A DNA stretch of 64,000 bases, from NCBI GenBank assembly GCA_031555505.1, contig JAVBUH010000014.1:27337-91336 (forward strand). Reading direction: 5' to 3'. This stretch comes from JAJDIA01 sp031555505 (lineage in GTDB: Bacteria; Bacteroidota; Bacteroidia; Bacteroidales; Tannerellaceae). The translations under genes and the position numbers were made by a program. The notes under the pieces were generated by a model. The model made no database searches and was not told where the DNA came from. It saw nothing but the letters and a program-made list of their open reading frames with translations. Positions 51,169 to 60,017 of this stretch are shown here, piece by piece (position 1 is the first letter of the stretch; each line of letters opens with the position of its first letter).

Positions 51169-51222
51169 TGTATCATGGAATAAGTAAAAATATAGGAGAC
51201 TGTGTCAAAAGTCCAACATTTA

Positions 51223-51334
51223 GCACACAGATAACACAGATCGGACAGATGGCCACGGATCGGTCATTTTAAACGAATTAATTATCAACAAAATAAATCT
51301 GTGGTCATCTGTCTGATCCGTGTTATCTGTGTGC
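51223..51334. repeat. Imperfect 38-bp inverted repeat between tpiA and the SPOR gene
   Basis: Arms 51223-51260 and 51297-51334 pair with about five mismatches around a 36-base AT-rich loop. Each arm is itself built of ACAGAT/ACGGAT units every 9-10 bases. Looks like a dispersed repeat element inside an operon. Confidence 0.8.
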
Positions 51335-51376
51335 CGGAATACTCATCCGTTCAGGCGGGCGGCATTGAAAGCCGGA

Positions 51377-52132
51377 TCAGAATGCTTCGATGATCGGCAT
51401 GAACTTGTCTACACCCAGGGATGCGCCACCGATAAGGCCGCCGTCTACGTTGGGCTTGGCTACGAGTTCCTGTGCGTTGGCTGCGTTCATGCTGCCGCCG
51501 TAGAGGATGGTGCAGTTGTCGGCAATTTCGGCACCGTATTTAGCCGCAATCACACCACGGATAAAGGCGTGCATTTCTTCGGCCTGATCAGAAGTAGCTG
51601 TTACACCGGTACCGATGGCCCAAACGGGTTCGTATGCGAGGACGAGCTTGGAGAAGTCGGCGGGCGAGAGTTCGAACAATGAATCTTTCACCTGTGCTTC
51701 TACTACGGCAAAGTGTGTGCCGGCATTGCGTTCGTCCAGTACTTCACCGATGCAGAAGATCGGCGTGAGTTGGTTGGCCAGTGCCAAACCTACCTTGGTT
51801 TTGAGGGTAGCAGCTGTTTCATGATAATACTGGCGACGTTCAGAGTGTCCGAGGATCACGTACGTAGCGCCTGTAGAGGCTACCATGGCAGCGGAAACTT
51901 CGCCGGTATAGGCGCCCTTTTCCATGTCGGCGCAGTTTTGTGCGGCCACACCGATCTTGTTGGTATCGATGGCAGCGGCTACGCTGGCGAGGTGGGTGAA
52001 GGGGGTGCCGACGATCACGTCGCATTTCGGTGTTTTACCTTTCAGGGCTTCGTTGAGTCCTTTTGCGAGTTCGAGGCCTTCGGCCAACGTTGTGTTCATC
52101 TTCCAGTTTCCTGCGACAATGTTCTTTCTCAT
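51377..52132 (-). CDS. tpiA: Triosephosphate isomerase
   Basis: A 251-residue TIM barrel enzyme interconverting DHAP and glyceraldehyde 3-phosphate. NIVAGNWKMN holds the substrate-binding Asn and Lys, ILGHSERRQYY the catalytic His, LAYEPVWAIGTGVTAT the catalytic Glu and loop 6, and ILYGGSMNAANAQEL and GGLIGGASL the phosphate site. It lies third in the conserved operon, 25 bases after the DoxX-type gene. Confidence 0.98.
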   Translation of the reverse strand: MRKNIVAGNWKMNTTLAEGLELAKGLNEALKGKTPKCDVIVGTPFTHLASVAAAIDTNKIGVAAQNCADMEKGAYTGEVSAAMVASTGATYVILGHSERRQYYHETAATLKTKVGLALANQLTPIFCIGEVLDERNAGTHFAVVEAQVKDSLFELSPADFSKLVLAYEPVWAIGTGVTATSDQAEEMHAFIRGVIAAKYGAEIADNCTILYGGSMNAANAQELVAKPNVDGGLIGGASLGVDKFMPIIEAF

Positions 52133-52157
52133 AATGCAATGTAATTAATATATGTTA

Positions 52158-53459
52158 TTACTCTTGTTTTGTTTCGTTTTCTTCCCGTTTCCGCTTCGTT
52201 TTACTGTTACGCCGGTTACGCAGGGTGTCGTAGACCCAAACGAGCAGCAAAGGTACGCCAAAAGTGAATAGTATGGTTATGAGGATGCCAACTTCTTTCG
52301 GATGAATGCGATCTCCTTGCAGGGCGCCTGTCATTTCGGCCGCGAGGCGGGTCTCATCGGGGATGTCGCGGTAGTTCCATTTGCCCAGGATGGTGCCGTT
52401 TTTTAGCAGCACCAGGCCGGGATTGGAACGGATGATGGTCTTGAGCAGCACTTCATCGGCCTGGAGGAAGGGGTATTCGGCGCCGGTGTAGTCAATCCAG
52501 TAATTGATGGCTTCGAGCGACGAGCCGGTGAGGCCATAGAAGGCCATGTGGTGATCCACGGCGTAATCGTAGAGGTTGTTGGTCTCGTCGATACGGTCGT
52601 CTTTCGCTTTTTCCAGTTTGGGGGCGATAAGCAGGCAGACAGCGCCGGTATCGGTCAGTATATCTTCGGTCACATCCGTGCCGAATGCGTTATAGATGTT
52701 GAAGGCTTCTACCGGGGGTGTGTAGCCTTTCCGAAGCAGTTCGGTGGTGGATTCCACGAATGTCCAGGTGCTGTCGGCCGGCAGGTTATCCAGCTCGAAT
52801 TCTTTTTGCCGGCCGTCCTTTTCGTAGATGAAGGCATAGCGGTATTCGTCTTCGGCGGCACCTTCGGGGATCGCCATGAGCGATGGGATATGGGCGCCTG
52901 TTTTATAGGGGCGGAAATCGAACACCGGCTGGTGGATGTAGTTCCAGTACGAAAAGGCATTGCAGTAGAGATAGGCGAAGAGCGCCACGAACCAATACAC
53001 TTTATAGGTATAAAGCGGGGTGATCCGTTTGTAATGCATAAATACCCATACGGCAGCGGCCGTGAGGAAGATATTTTTGATGAATGTTTCCCAGTTGGTG
53101 ATCACTACGGCATCTCCGAAACAACCACAGTCGTGCACGGGATTGAACAGTGCCAGGTAGAGCGTGAGCGGCGTCATGAAGGCCATGAACACCAGGATAA
53201 GGATACAGGCGTATTTGCGGTAGACGCCCAACAGGAGGCAAACGCCGAGCATGAACTCGATGGCGCAGAGGTTGAATGCCGCCAGGGTGGAGAGAGACGA
53301 TAGGCTTTCCAGGCCGAATGAAGCCAGGTATTCGCCTATCTTAATGGCAAAACCTACCGGATCTACTGCTTTGACGAAGCCGGAAAAGATAAAGACGATT
53401 CCGAGCAGGATACGGCAACATTCGGTGCTGATTTTCAGTGCTGTCTCCTTATAATTCAT
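52158..53459 (-). CDS. BT_3928-type DoxX/MauE-like membrane protein
   Basis: A 433-residue inner-membrane protein. Several membrane helices in the first 180 residues (ILLGIVFIFSGFVKAVDPVGFAIKIGEYL, AAFNLCAIEFMLGVCLLLGV, ACILILVFMAFMTPLTLYLALF, IFLTAAAVWVFMHY) include the DCGCFGD motif of MauE/DoxX-like redox-linked proteins. A soluble periplasmic part of about 210 residues (thioredoxin-like appearance) follows, then a last helix (VGILITILFTFGVPLLLVWVYDTL) with a Lys/Arg-rich tail. Function unknown; the position between DUF1599 and tpiA is conserved in Bacteroidales. Confidence 0.9.
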   Translation of the reverse strand: MNYKETALKISTECCRILLGIVFIFSGFVKAVDPVGFAIKIGEYLASFGLESLSSLSTLAAFNLCAIEFMLGVCLLLGVYRKYACILILVFMAFMTPLTLYLALFNPVHDCGCFGDAVVITNWETFIKNIFLTAAAVWVFMHYKRITPLYTYKVYWFVALFAYLYCNAFSYWNYIHQPVFDFRPYKTGAHIPSLMAIPEGAAEDEYRYAFIYEKDGRQKEFELDNLPADSTWTFVESTTELLRKGYTPPVEAFNIYNAFGTDVTEDILTDTGAVCLLIAPKLEKAKDDRIDETNNLYDYAVDHHMAFYGLTGSSLEAINYWIDYTGAEYPFLQADEVLLKTIIRSNPGLVLLKNGTILGKWNYRDIPDETRLAAEMTGALQGDRIHPKEVGILITILFTFGVPLLLVWVYDTLRNRRNSKTKRKREENETKQE

Positions 53460-53462
53460 CGA

Positions 53463-54008
53463 TTATGGGTGGCCGTATTCGAGTTTGATCAACCCGAAAA
53501 GGGCGTAGTTTATCATGTCCATATAGTTGGCGTCGATGCCTTCGGATACGAGTGTCTGACCATCGTGTTCCTCGATCTGCTTGGTGCGGTAGATCTTGGT
53601 GAGGATGAGGTCGGTGTATGAACTGGTACGCATCATGCGCCATGCTTCGTCGTAGTCGTGGTTCTTGGCATACATCAGTTCTTTTGCCTGGGTGATGTAT
53701 TTGTCGTACAGCGCGAGTGCTTCTTCGGCGGTGATATCCGTCTTATCCGCAAAGCCCAGGGCGAGCTGGATGAGACCGATCACACCGTAATTGACGATAC
53801 CTACAAATTCGGGCTGTATGCCTTCGTCTACCTTGCTGGTGCCTTTGATCTCGAGGCTGCGGATGCGGTTGGCTTTGATGAAGAGCTGGTCGGTGATGGA
53901 TTGCGGCCGCATGATCCGCCATGAAGGCCCGTAATCTTTCAGCTTTTTCGCAAACAAGTCGCGGCACTGGGCGATGATTTGGTCGAATTGTTTATTCGTC
54001 TCTGACAT
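53463..54008 (-). CDS. DUF1599 domain protein
   Basis: A 181-residue cytoplasmic protein with two copies of the DUF1599 repeat: KLKDYGPSWRIMRPQSITDQLFIKANRIRSLE and KNHDYDEAWRMMRTSSYTDLILTKIYRTKQIEE, each followed by GIQPEFVGIVNYGVIGLIQL and GIDANYMDMINYALFGLIKL. The family is sometimes listed as nucleotide-modification related, but no activity is firmly known. First gene of the operon that ends with folE; the next ATG lies 3 bases after its stop. Confidence 0.92.
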   Translation of the reverse strand: MSETNKQFDQIIAQCRDLFAKKLKDYGPSWRIMRPQSITDQLFIKANRIRSLEIKGTSKVDEGIQPEFVGIVNYGVIGLIQLALGFADKTDITAEEALALYDKYITQAKELMYAKNHDYDEAWRMMRTSSYTDLILTKIYRTKQIEEHDGQTLVSEGIDANYMDMINYALFGLIKLEYGHP

Positions 54009-54026
54009 ATTATTCTCTTAATACTG

Positions 54027-54034
54027 CAAATATA
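54027..54034 (-). promoter_or_regulatory. -7 box of the DUF1599-tpiA-folE operon
   Basis: TATATTTG on the minus strand, 18 bp upstream of the ATG. Confidence 0.55.
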
Positions 54035-54120
54035 GGTAAAATCCGTAGCTCGAAACAGAAATGCCGGCGATATATTCACGATATATGCCGGCATTCCACG
54101 GGAGTTATTTCTTTTTTTAC

Positions 54121-55401
54121 TTATGAACAGCGGATCGAACGGCCTAACTTGAGGATCGTGGTGCGGGAGATGCCGTTGAGCTGGCAGATCTTTTGGATGG
54201 ATGTGCCGTATCGTTTAGCCAGCGCTCCCAAGGTATCGCCCTGTTGGATGCGGTGGTAAACAGGTTGTGCATCGTCGCCTGCTGCGGCAGCTATGCTGGA
54301 TTGACCGGCTGCTTTCGGCGTGGGGGCGGATGCAGTTGTCTTTGTCTTTGTCTTTGTTGTAGTCGTTTCAGGCATGGACGACACGGCTGCCAGGGATGCC
54401 TTTACGGTAGTTTCTTTGGGCGCCTGTTTGACTTCCTTTACCTGTACTTCACCGCCTGAACTGCAACGGATGGATTGTCCGATGCGGAGGATGGTGGTGC
54501 GTTTGATACCGTTGAGGCGGCAAAGCTCGTCGATGGTGGTGCCGTTGGCGCGGGCGATCTTTTCGAGCGTGTCGCCTGACTTCACCCGGTGGTAGGCCAT
54601 TTGCCCGTTGCCACCTACGTATACGTTGGTGTTGCGTCCTTTGGATTTCACACTGCGGAATACATACAGATCCTGGTGGGGAACGCCTTCTTTGAAGTCG
54701 ATAATGTTGGCAGGGTTGATATCAATACCGAGGAAACGGGTTTCGAAGTGGAGGTGTGAACCGGTGGAGCGTCCGGTATTTCCGCCCAGTGCGATGGGAT
54801 CGCCGGCGCGGACAATGTCGTTTTCACTGACAAGGAATTTGGAGAGGTGGCCGTATACCGTTTCGAGTCCGTTCGGATGCCGTACTACCAGGTAGTAGCC
54901 ATATCCATAACGTTCGAAGCTGCGCATACGGATTTTGCCGTTGAAGGAGGCGCGGATCGTATCGCCTATCTGTACCTTGAGGTCGATCCCGCGGTGCATA
55001 CGGCGACGGCGCATGCCGTAGTTGGATGTTACTTTCAGGGGGCAGTCAATGGGAAGTACAAAGGTGGAACAGTCAATGCCGAAGGAATCGGGCAGGCTGA
55101 CGGTTTTGTTGTGGAAAGGATTGACCCAGCGGTTGTCCCAGTCAGAACCGTACAACTCATCGGCCGGGAACATCAGGTTCTCTTTGTTAAGCAGGGCCGC
55201 ATTTTCATTCACTTCCATTAGTCCCTGGATTGCCGTACTTGTTGTGGTAACCACGCGGTCTGACATTAATTCAGATACACGTTCTTCCATAACCGGAGTT
55301 GACAATACGGGATTCTTTTTTTCTTCTTGTTTTTCCTGTGCCGCTACTGTCCATACTGACGGGGCTGCACAAACGAAGAGTAATAAGATTCGTATATTCA
55401 T
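54121..55401 (-). CDS. M23 peptidase with two LysM domains
   Basis: A 426-residue secreted cell-wall hydrolase (signal MNIRILLLFVCAAPSVWTVAAQ). The M23 lysostaphin-type domain covers about 115-230. Zinc ligands are visible in HRGID (His136, Asp140) and SHLHFE (His216/His218), with YGHLS (His185) in between. LysM domains follow at about 272-315 (YHRVKSGDTLEKIARANGTT) and 382-426 (YHRIQQGDTLGALAKRYGTS), joined by a Thr/Lys/Ala-rich linker. Such proteins cut or regulate peptidoglycan cross-links. A GATATTTG box lies about 38 bp upstream. Confidence 0.95.
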   Translation of the reverse strand: MNIRILLLFVCAAPSVWTVAAQEKQEEKKNPVLSTPVMEERVSELMSDRVVTTTSTAIQGLMEVNENAALLNKENLMFPADELYGSDWDNRWVNPFHNKTVSLPDSFGIDCSTFVLPIDCPLKVTSNYGMRRRRMHRGIDLKVQIGDTIRASFNGKIRMRSFERYGYGYYLVVRHPNGLETVYGHLSKFLVSENDIVRAGDPIALGGNTGRSTGSHLHFETRFLGIDINPANIIDFKEGVPHQDLYVFRSVKSKGRNTNVYVGGNGQMAYHRVKSGDTLEKIARANGTTIDELCRLNGIKRTTILRIGQSIRCSSGGEVQVKEVKQAPKETTVKASLAAVSSMPETTTTKTKTKTTASAPTPKAAGQSSIAAAAGDDAQPVYHRIQQGDTLGALAKRYGTSIQKICQLNGISRTTILKLGRSIRCS

Positions 55402-55588
55402 TCTATAATATCGTTAACCAAATTGAGGATCTAAATAACAAATATCTTCCCACTTTGTTTCAGATTTGCCAAATTTCGCAAATTAGATTAAGCGAACCAA
55501 ATTAGTTAACAAAAAAAAAGAACAGGTAAGTGGCAGATAATGAAGATATTTAGACGGAATCACCTGTAAAACAACTGGTTAAATAGTT

Positions 55589-55606
55589 ATATGTTGTACA
55601 ACATAT
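55589..55606. promoter_or_regulatory. Perfect 18-bp palindrome at the recG stop codon
   Basis: ATATGTTGTACAACATAT, fully symmetric, touching the recG stop and about 190 bp upstream of the M23 gene start. Could be an operator or a very small hairpin. Confidence 0.4.
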
Positions 55607-57702
55607 TAACTAATCATTCCCCAATTTGTCTTACCTGCAAACAACACGCGCAGGCGTTCGTTCAATATCCGGTGGGTTTCGTCTTTCAATTCGGGGTCCC
55701 GGTTCAATATCTCCTGGGCCAGATCGCGGGCGTATTGCAGGATTTGGCCGTCTTTTGCCAGGCTGGCAATCTTGAAGTCGATCCCTTCGCCACTCTGCCG
55801 GGTGCCTTCCAGGTCGCCATGTCCGCGCATGCGGAGGTCGGCTTCGGCTATTTCGAAACCGTCGGTGCTGCCTACCATGATCTCGAGGCGTTTGCGGGTG
55901 TCGTTGCTGAGTTTGTGGGAGGAGACGAGCACGCAGTACGACTGTTCGGCGCCACGTCCTACGCGTCCGCGCAATTGGTGCAGTTGGGAGAGGCCGAAGC
56001 GTTCGGCGCTTTCGATCACCATCACCGAGGCGTTGGGTACGTTGACGCCTACTTCGATCACGGTGGTTGCCATCAGGATATGGGCCTCTCCGGAGATAAA
56101 GCGCTGCATTTCGCGTTCTTTGTCGGCGGCTTTCATCCGGCCATGCACCATGCAGACGGTAAACTCGGGAAATATCTCTTTGAACAGTTGGAAGCCTTCT
56201 TCCAGGTTTTTGTAGTCGGATTTTTCACTGCCTTCGATCAGGGGGTAGACCACATATACCTGTCGGCCGAGGTGGATCTCTTTGCGGAGGAAGCTGTATA
56301 GCTCGGCCTTTTTATTGTCGTATCGGTGTAAGGTGCGGATAGGCTTGCGGCCGGGAGGGAGTTCGTCTATCACGGACACATCGAGGTCGCCATAGAGCGT
56401 CATGGCCAGTGTGCGGGGGATGGGTGTGGCGGTCATCACCAGTACATGCGGCACGGTGGTATCTTTGGTCCACAACCGCGAGCGCTGTTGTACGCCGAAG
56501 CGGTGTTGCTCGTCGATAATGGCCAGCCCGAGTGTATCAAATACCACTGTGTCTTCAATCAGCGCATGGGTGCCTACCACCAACTGGATCTCGCCCGAGG
56601 CGATAGCAGGCAGGAGCCGGTTGCGTTCTTTCTTCCGGGTGGATCCGGTGAGGAGGGCCACCCGTACAGGCAGGTCTTTCAGGAAAGCCATAATAGTGGC
56701 ATAGTGCTGGGTGGCGAGTATCTCGGTGGGCGCCATCATACAAGCCTGGCAACCGTTGTCTACAGCCAGCAGCATGGCCAGCAGGGCCACCAGCGTCTTG
56801 CCGCTGCCCACGTCGCCCTGCAGCAGGCGGTTCATTTGCCGGCCACTACCCATGTCGGTGCGAATTTCACGGACGACGCGCTTTTGCGCGTTGGTCAACT
56901 CGAATGGCAGGCAGTTGTGAAAGAAGGCATTGAAGCACTCGCCTACGACGGGGAAAGGGATTCCTTTCAGTTTCATCTTCCGCAAGCCGGCAGTGCGTAA
57001 GATATGCAGTTGGAGGAAGAACAGCTCTTCAAACTTGAGCCGCAGTTCCGCCTGTTGCAGTTTTTCGGCCGATTCGGGGAAATGGATGTGCCGCATAGCT
57101 TCTGCACGGGAGATCATACCGGTTTGGCGGAGGAGACCGGCCGGCAATGTTTCGGGTAATTCCCAGTTGAGCCAGGTGAGCAGGGTGTATTGGAGGTTCT
57201 GGATCGCCCGTGAGTTGAGGAACGATTTCTTCATCTTCTCCGTGGTGTTGTAGAGCGGGGTAAGGCCACTTGCCACCTGTTCGGCCTGGTCCACCGGGTC
57301 GATGTCGGGGTGGGGGATGTTGATCCAGTTGTTAAACTCGGTTGGCTTGCCGAAGACGATGTAGGGGGTGCCCGGCTTGATCTTATCGGTCACGTAGGCA
57401 AGGCCTTTAAACCAGACGAGGTCTATCACGCCCGTTCCGTCGCTGAACTTACCCACCAGCCGTCGGGTACGGCCTTCGCCCACGGTCTCGAAATAGCGGA
57501 TCTGCCCTTTTAATTGGATGAAAGGCATGGATCCGTTTACTTCGGCCACTTTATAGAAGCGGCTCCGATCCATATATTTATAGGGGAAATAGTAAAGCAG
57601 ATCTTCGTACGACTCGATACCCACTTCTTTCCGGAGTATGTCGGCCTTTTTGGGGCCTACGCCGGAGAGGTAGATGATTGCGCGTTTGGAGAGATCGTTC
57701 AT
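55606..57702 (-). CDS. recG: ATP-dependent DNA helicase RecG
   Basis: A 698-residue RecG, normal length, which reverses stalled replication forks and migrates Holliday junctions. N-terminal wedge/OB domain (YLSGVGPKKADILRKEVGIESYEDLLYYFPYKYMDRS, IQLKGQIRYFETVGEG). Helicase motifs: LLQGDVGSGKTLVALLAML (Walker A), MMAPTEILATQHY (Ia), AIIDEQHRFGVQQR (DEQH box), VMTATPIPRTLAMT (III), ILMATTVIEVGVNVPNASVMVIE (V) and QLHQLRGRVGRG (VI). Last gene of the operon with the S8 protease, xseA, xseB and ispD, 12 bases after ispD. Confidence 0.98.
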   Translation of the reverse strand: MNDLSKRAIIYLSGVGPKKADILRKEVGIESYEDLLYYFPYKYMDRSRFYKVAEVNGSMPFIQLKGQIRYFETVGEGRTRRLVGKFSDGTGVIDLVWFKGLAYVTDKIKPGTPYIVFGKPTEFNNWINIPHPDIDPVDQAEQVASGLTPLYNTTEKMKKSFLNSRAIQNLQYTLLTWLNWELPETLPAGLLRQTGMISRAEAMRHIHFPESAEKLQQAELRLKFEELFFLQLHILRTAGLRKMKLKGIPFPVVGECFNAFFHNCLPFELTNAQKRVVREIRTDMGSGRQMNRLLQGDVGSGKTLVALLAMLLAVDNGCQACMMAPTEILATQHYATIMAFLKDLPVRVALLTGSTRKKERNRLLPAIASGEIQLVVGTHALIEDTVVFDTLGLAIIDEQHRFGVQQRSRLWTKDTTVPHVLVMTATPIPRTLAMTLYGDLDVSVIDELPPGRKPIRTLHRYDNKKAELYSFLRKEIHLGRQVYVVYPLIEGSEKSDYKNLEEGFQLFKEIFPEFTVCMVHGRMKAADKEREMQRFISGEAHILMATTVIEVGVNVPNASVMVIESAERFGLSQLHQLRGRVGRGAEQSYCVLVSSHKLSNDTRKRLEIMVGSTDGFEIAEADLRMRGHGDLEGTRQSGEGIDFKIASLAKDGQILQYARDLAQEILNRDPELKDETHRILNERLRVLFAGKTNWGMIS

Positions 57703-57714
57703 GGAGGAGGCTGA

Positions 57715-58452
57715 TCAGGGGTGTTCGTTGGCTGCTTGTTCAAAGAAGGCGCGTGCGACCAGCAGATCGAACGCGGTGGTGATCTTGATGTTTTCGCGGC
57801 TGCCGGGTATGGTATTGATATCAAAGCCGCCTTTTTCGGCAACCGAAGCATCGTCTGTTAAGTCTGGAGCATACGGCGTGTGATAGGCAAATTGCAGTAT
57901 TTCGCTCCAAAACACTTGTGGGGTTTGTACGCACATGCAGCGGGATCGATCTACCTGATGGCTTTTTCCCTCTTCGTCCAGTATCCGAAGGGAGTCCACT
58001 GGCGGAACAACGGGAATTGCGATTCCGTTCTTTCTCCCTTCCCGGAAGCAAGTGTCAATCACGTCAATAGAAACAAAAGGACGTACGCCGTCGTGTACGC
58101 CAATGCAGACTTTCTCTTCTTCGGGCAGATCGTCTATTGTCTCATCATACGGGTCGGGCAACTCATCTTCCAGTGCCTCCAGTGCGTTCACTACGGAATG
58201 GTAGCGGGTTTCGCCTCCATTTACAATGCGGTGGGGGATATGGCAACCGATCTCGGTGCAAAGCATCCGCCAATAATCCTGCTGGCCTTCGGGTAGCACC
58301 AGTATGATCTGTGCTTCGGCGTTCCACCGGTAGAACTTCTCCAGCGTGTGCATCAGCACCGGTTTGCCGTTGAGGGGGATGAATTGCTTGGGCAGGTCGC
58401 CTCCCATACGGAGCCCTTTACCGCCGGCCACGATGATGACGTAGTTTTTCAT
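57715..58452 (-). CDS. ispD: 2-C-methyl-D-erythritol 4-phosphate cytidylyltransferase
   Basis: A 245-residue IspD of the MEP isoprenoid pathway, forming CDP-ME from MEP and CTP. The nucleotide-binding start IIVAGGKGLRMGGDLPKQFIPLNGKPVLMHTLEKF is clear. VHDGVRPFVSIDVID and the CVQTPQVFWSEILQFAY / DLTDDASVAEKGG blocks are the MEP site. An acidic insert (residues about 94-112: EDELPDPYDETIDDLPEEE) precedes the VHDGVRP motif. It overlaps xseB by 4 bases (ATGA). Confidence 0.97.
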   Translation of the reverse strand: MKNYVIIVAGGKGLRMGGDLPKQFIPLNGKPVLMHTLEKFYRWNAEAQIILVLPEGQQDYWRMLCTEIGCHIPHRIVNGGETRYHSVVNALEALEDELPDPYDETIDDLPEEEKVCIGVHDGVRPFVSIDVIDTCFREGRKNGIAIPVVPPVDSLRILDEEGKSHQVDRSRCMCVQTPQVFWSEILQFAYHTPYAPDLTDDASVAEKGGFDINTIPGSRENIKITTAFDLLVARAFFEQAANEHP

Positions 58453-58649
58453 CCTTCGAGTTCCTCCAGTACCCGTTTGACCTCTTCGTCGGTCTTGTAA
58501 AGTTTCGCTTTGCAGTGTTTGATAAGTTGCGAGGCTTTCTTGACGCGTTCGGAGAGAACGTCTACATCGAGTTCGCTGTTGTCTATCTCGGCCACGATGC
58601 GGCGGAGTTGTTCGATCGCTTCCTTATAGGATAATTCTTGTTCGGCCAT
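58449..58649 (-). CDS. xseB: Exodeoxyribonuclease VII small subunit
   Basis: A 66-residue XseB, typical size, with the family pattern SYKEAIEQLRRIVAEIDNSELDVDVLSERVKKASQLIKHCKAKL. It forms a coiled-coil bundle around XseA. It lies between xseA (12 bases) and ispD (overlap). Confidence 0.95.
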   Translation of the reverse strand: MAEQELSYKEAIEQLRRIVAEIDNSELDVDVLSERVKKASQLIKHCKAKLYKTDEEVKRVLEELEG

Positions 58650-58661
58650 GATATGATCGGT

Positions 58662-60017
58662 TTAGGATTGTTCGTTGATGAGGGTGACGGTCTGTACCGT
58701 ACTTAGCACTTCGCCGTCGGTAAAGCGGTTGGTAAGCGGCTGACCGGGCTGTAGTTGGGACGCGTATTTCACGATCTTCCCCTCTTGCAGCGCCAGGCTG
58801 TAGCCACGTTTGAGGATGGTGTCGGGCGACGACAGGCGAACGAACTGCCCGGTCATGTCCAGAAAGCGCTTCTGCTCTTCCAGGCGGGTGGCGGTGGCGG
58901 TGGCCAGCCGGTGCTGCAAGCCGTCGAGCACGGTAGCGCGCCGGGCCAGCACATCGCGGGCGGCCAGTGGCAGTTTGCCGGCCAATGTCTGCAGGGCAGT
59001 GCGGCTGCGTTCGATGCGGCTCAGCGCCAGGGCGGGCAGGCGGTTTCCGGTGAGTTGGAGGAAGGTGTTGTGCCGTGCCAGGATGTCGGTAGCCAGATAG
59101 GTGATCTGTTGTTGCAGTGCCTGCAACGCCTGTGCCGCTTGTTCGCTATGGGCGATGAGGAACTCGGCCACGGCTGTAGGAGTTTTCAGCCGGGTATGGG
59201 CTACCATATCGACCACCGTATCGTCGCGCTCGTGCCCGATTCCGGTGAGGACCGGTAGCGGAAACTGGGCGCAGTTGGCTGCCAGCAGGTACGAATCGAA
59301 GCAGTTCAGGTCGGAAGTGGCGCCTCCTCCGCGGATGATCACCACGGCGTCAAACAGTTCCTGGTGCGGATAGATACGGTCGAGGGCGGCAATGATAGAC
59401 ACCTCTGTCCGTTCGCCTTGCATCAATGCGGGGAAAAGTTTGACGTAGAAGGGGTAGCCAGCCTTGTTGTACGTCAGTTGGTTGAGGAAGTCTTCGTAAC
59501 CGGCTGCCGTGGGTGATGTGATCACCGCCAGTCGCCGGGGTAGCTCCGGAAAAGGCAGCTCTTTGTTCAATCCGAACACACCCTCTTCCTGCAGGCGGCG
59601 GATAATTTCCATCCGCCGGCGCACCATATCCCCCAGCGTATAGGCTGGGTTGATGTCTTGTACGGTGAGGTTGAAACCATACAATTCATGGAATTCAACT
59701 GTAACCTTGACCAGCACTTTCAGTCCGGAGGTAAAGGCTTGCAGGGTTTCGGCTTCGAACGTTGCTTTCAGGCGGCGGAAGGTATTGGCCCAGATCGTCC
59801 CCCGGGCTTTGGCTACCAACTGTCCGCTCACGGGGTGTTTCTCGATAAATTCGAGGTAACAGTGTCCCGACGAGGCATTCACGCGTACGTCACTCATTTC
59901 GGCCTGCATCCAACAGGCTTCGGGGAAGGCATGGCCAATGGCCATCCGCACCCGTGTGTTCAGTGCTGAGAGCGAAAGGCTTTCACGTTCGGGGGGTATG
60001 TTAGCGGGCGGAAACAT
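58662..60017 (-). CDS. xseA: Exodeoxyribonuclease VII large subunit
   Basis: The start at 60017 (MFPPANIPPERESLSLSALNTRVRMAIGHAF) is preferred; the frame extends further only through out-of-frame protease sequence. The 451-residue XseA has an N-terminal OB fold (QAEMSDVRVNASSGHCYLEF) and a catalytic core (PRRLAVITSPTAAGYEDFLNQL, AVVIIRGGGATSDLNCFDSYLLAANCAQFPLPVLTGIGHERDDTVVDMVAHTRLKTPTAVAEFLI). A helical C-terminus ends in ILKRGYSLAL. It degrades single-stranded DNA from both ends. It overlaps the S8 protease gene by 17 bases. Confidence 0.97.
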   Translation of the reverse strand: MFPPANIPPERESLSLSALNTRVRMAIGHAFPEACWMQAEMSDVRVNASSGHCYLEFIEKHPVSGQLVAKARGTIWANTFRRLKATFEAETLQAFTSGLKVLVKVTVEFHELYGFNLTVQDINPAYTLGDMVRRRMEIIRRLQEEGVFGLNKELPFPELPRRLAVITSPTAAGYEDFLNQLTYNKAGYPFYVKLFPALMQGERTEVSIIAALDRIYPHQELFDAVVIIRGGGATSDLNCFDSYLLAANCAQFPLPVLTGIGHERDDTVVDMVAHTRLKTPTAVAEFLIAHSEQAAQALQALQQQITYLATDILARHNTFLQLTGNRLPALALSRIERSRTALQTLAGKLPLAARDVLARRATVLDGLQHRLATATATRLEEQKRFLDMTGQFVRLSSPDTILKRGYSLALQEGKIVKYASQLQPGQPLTNRFTDGEVLSTVQTVTLINEQS

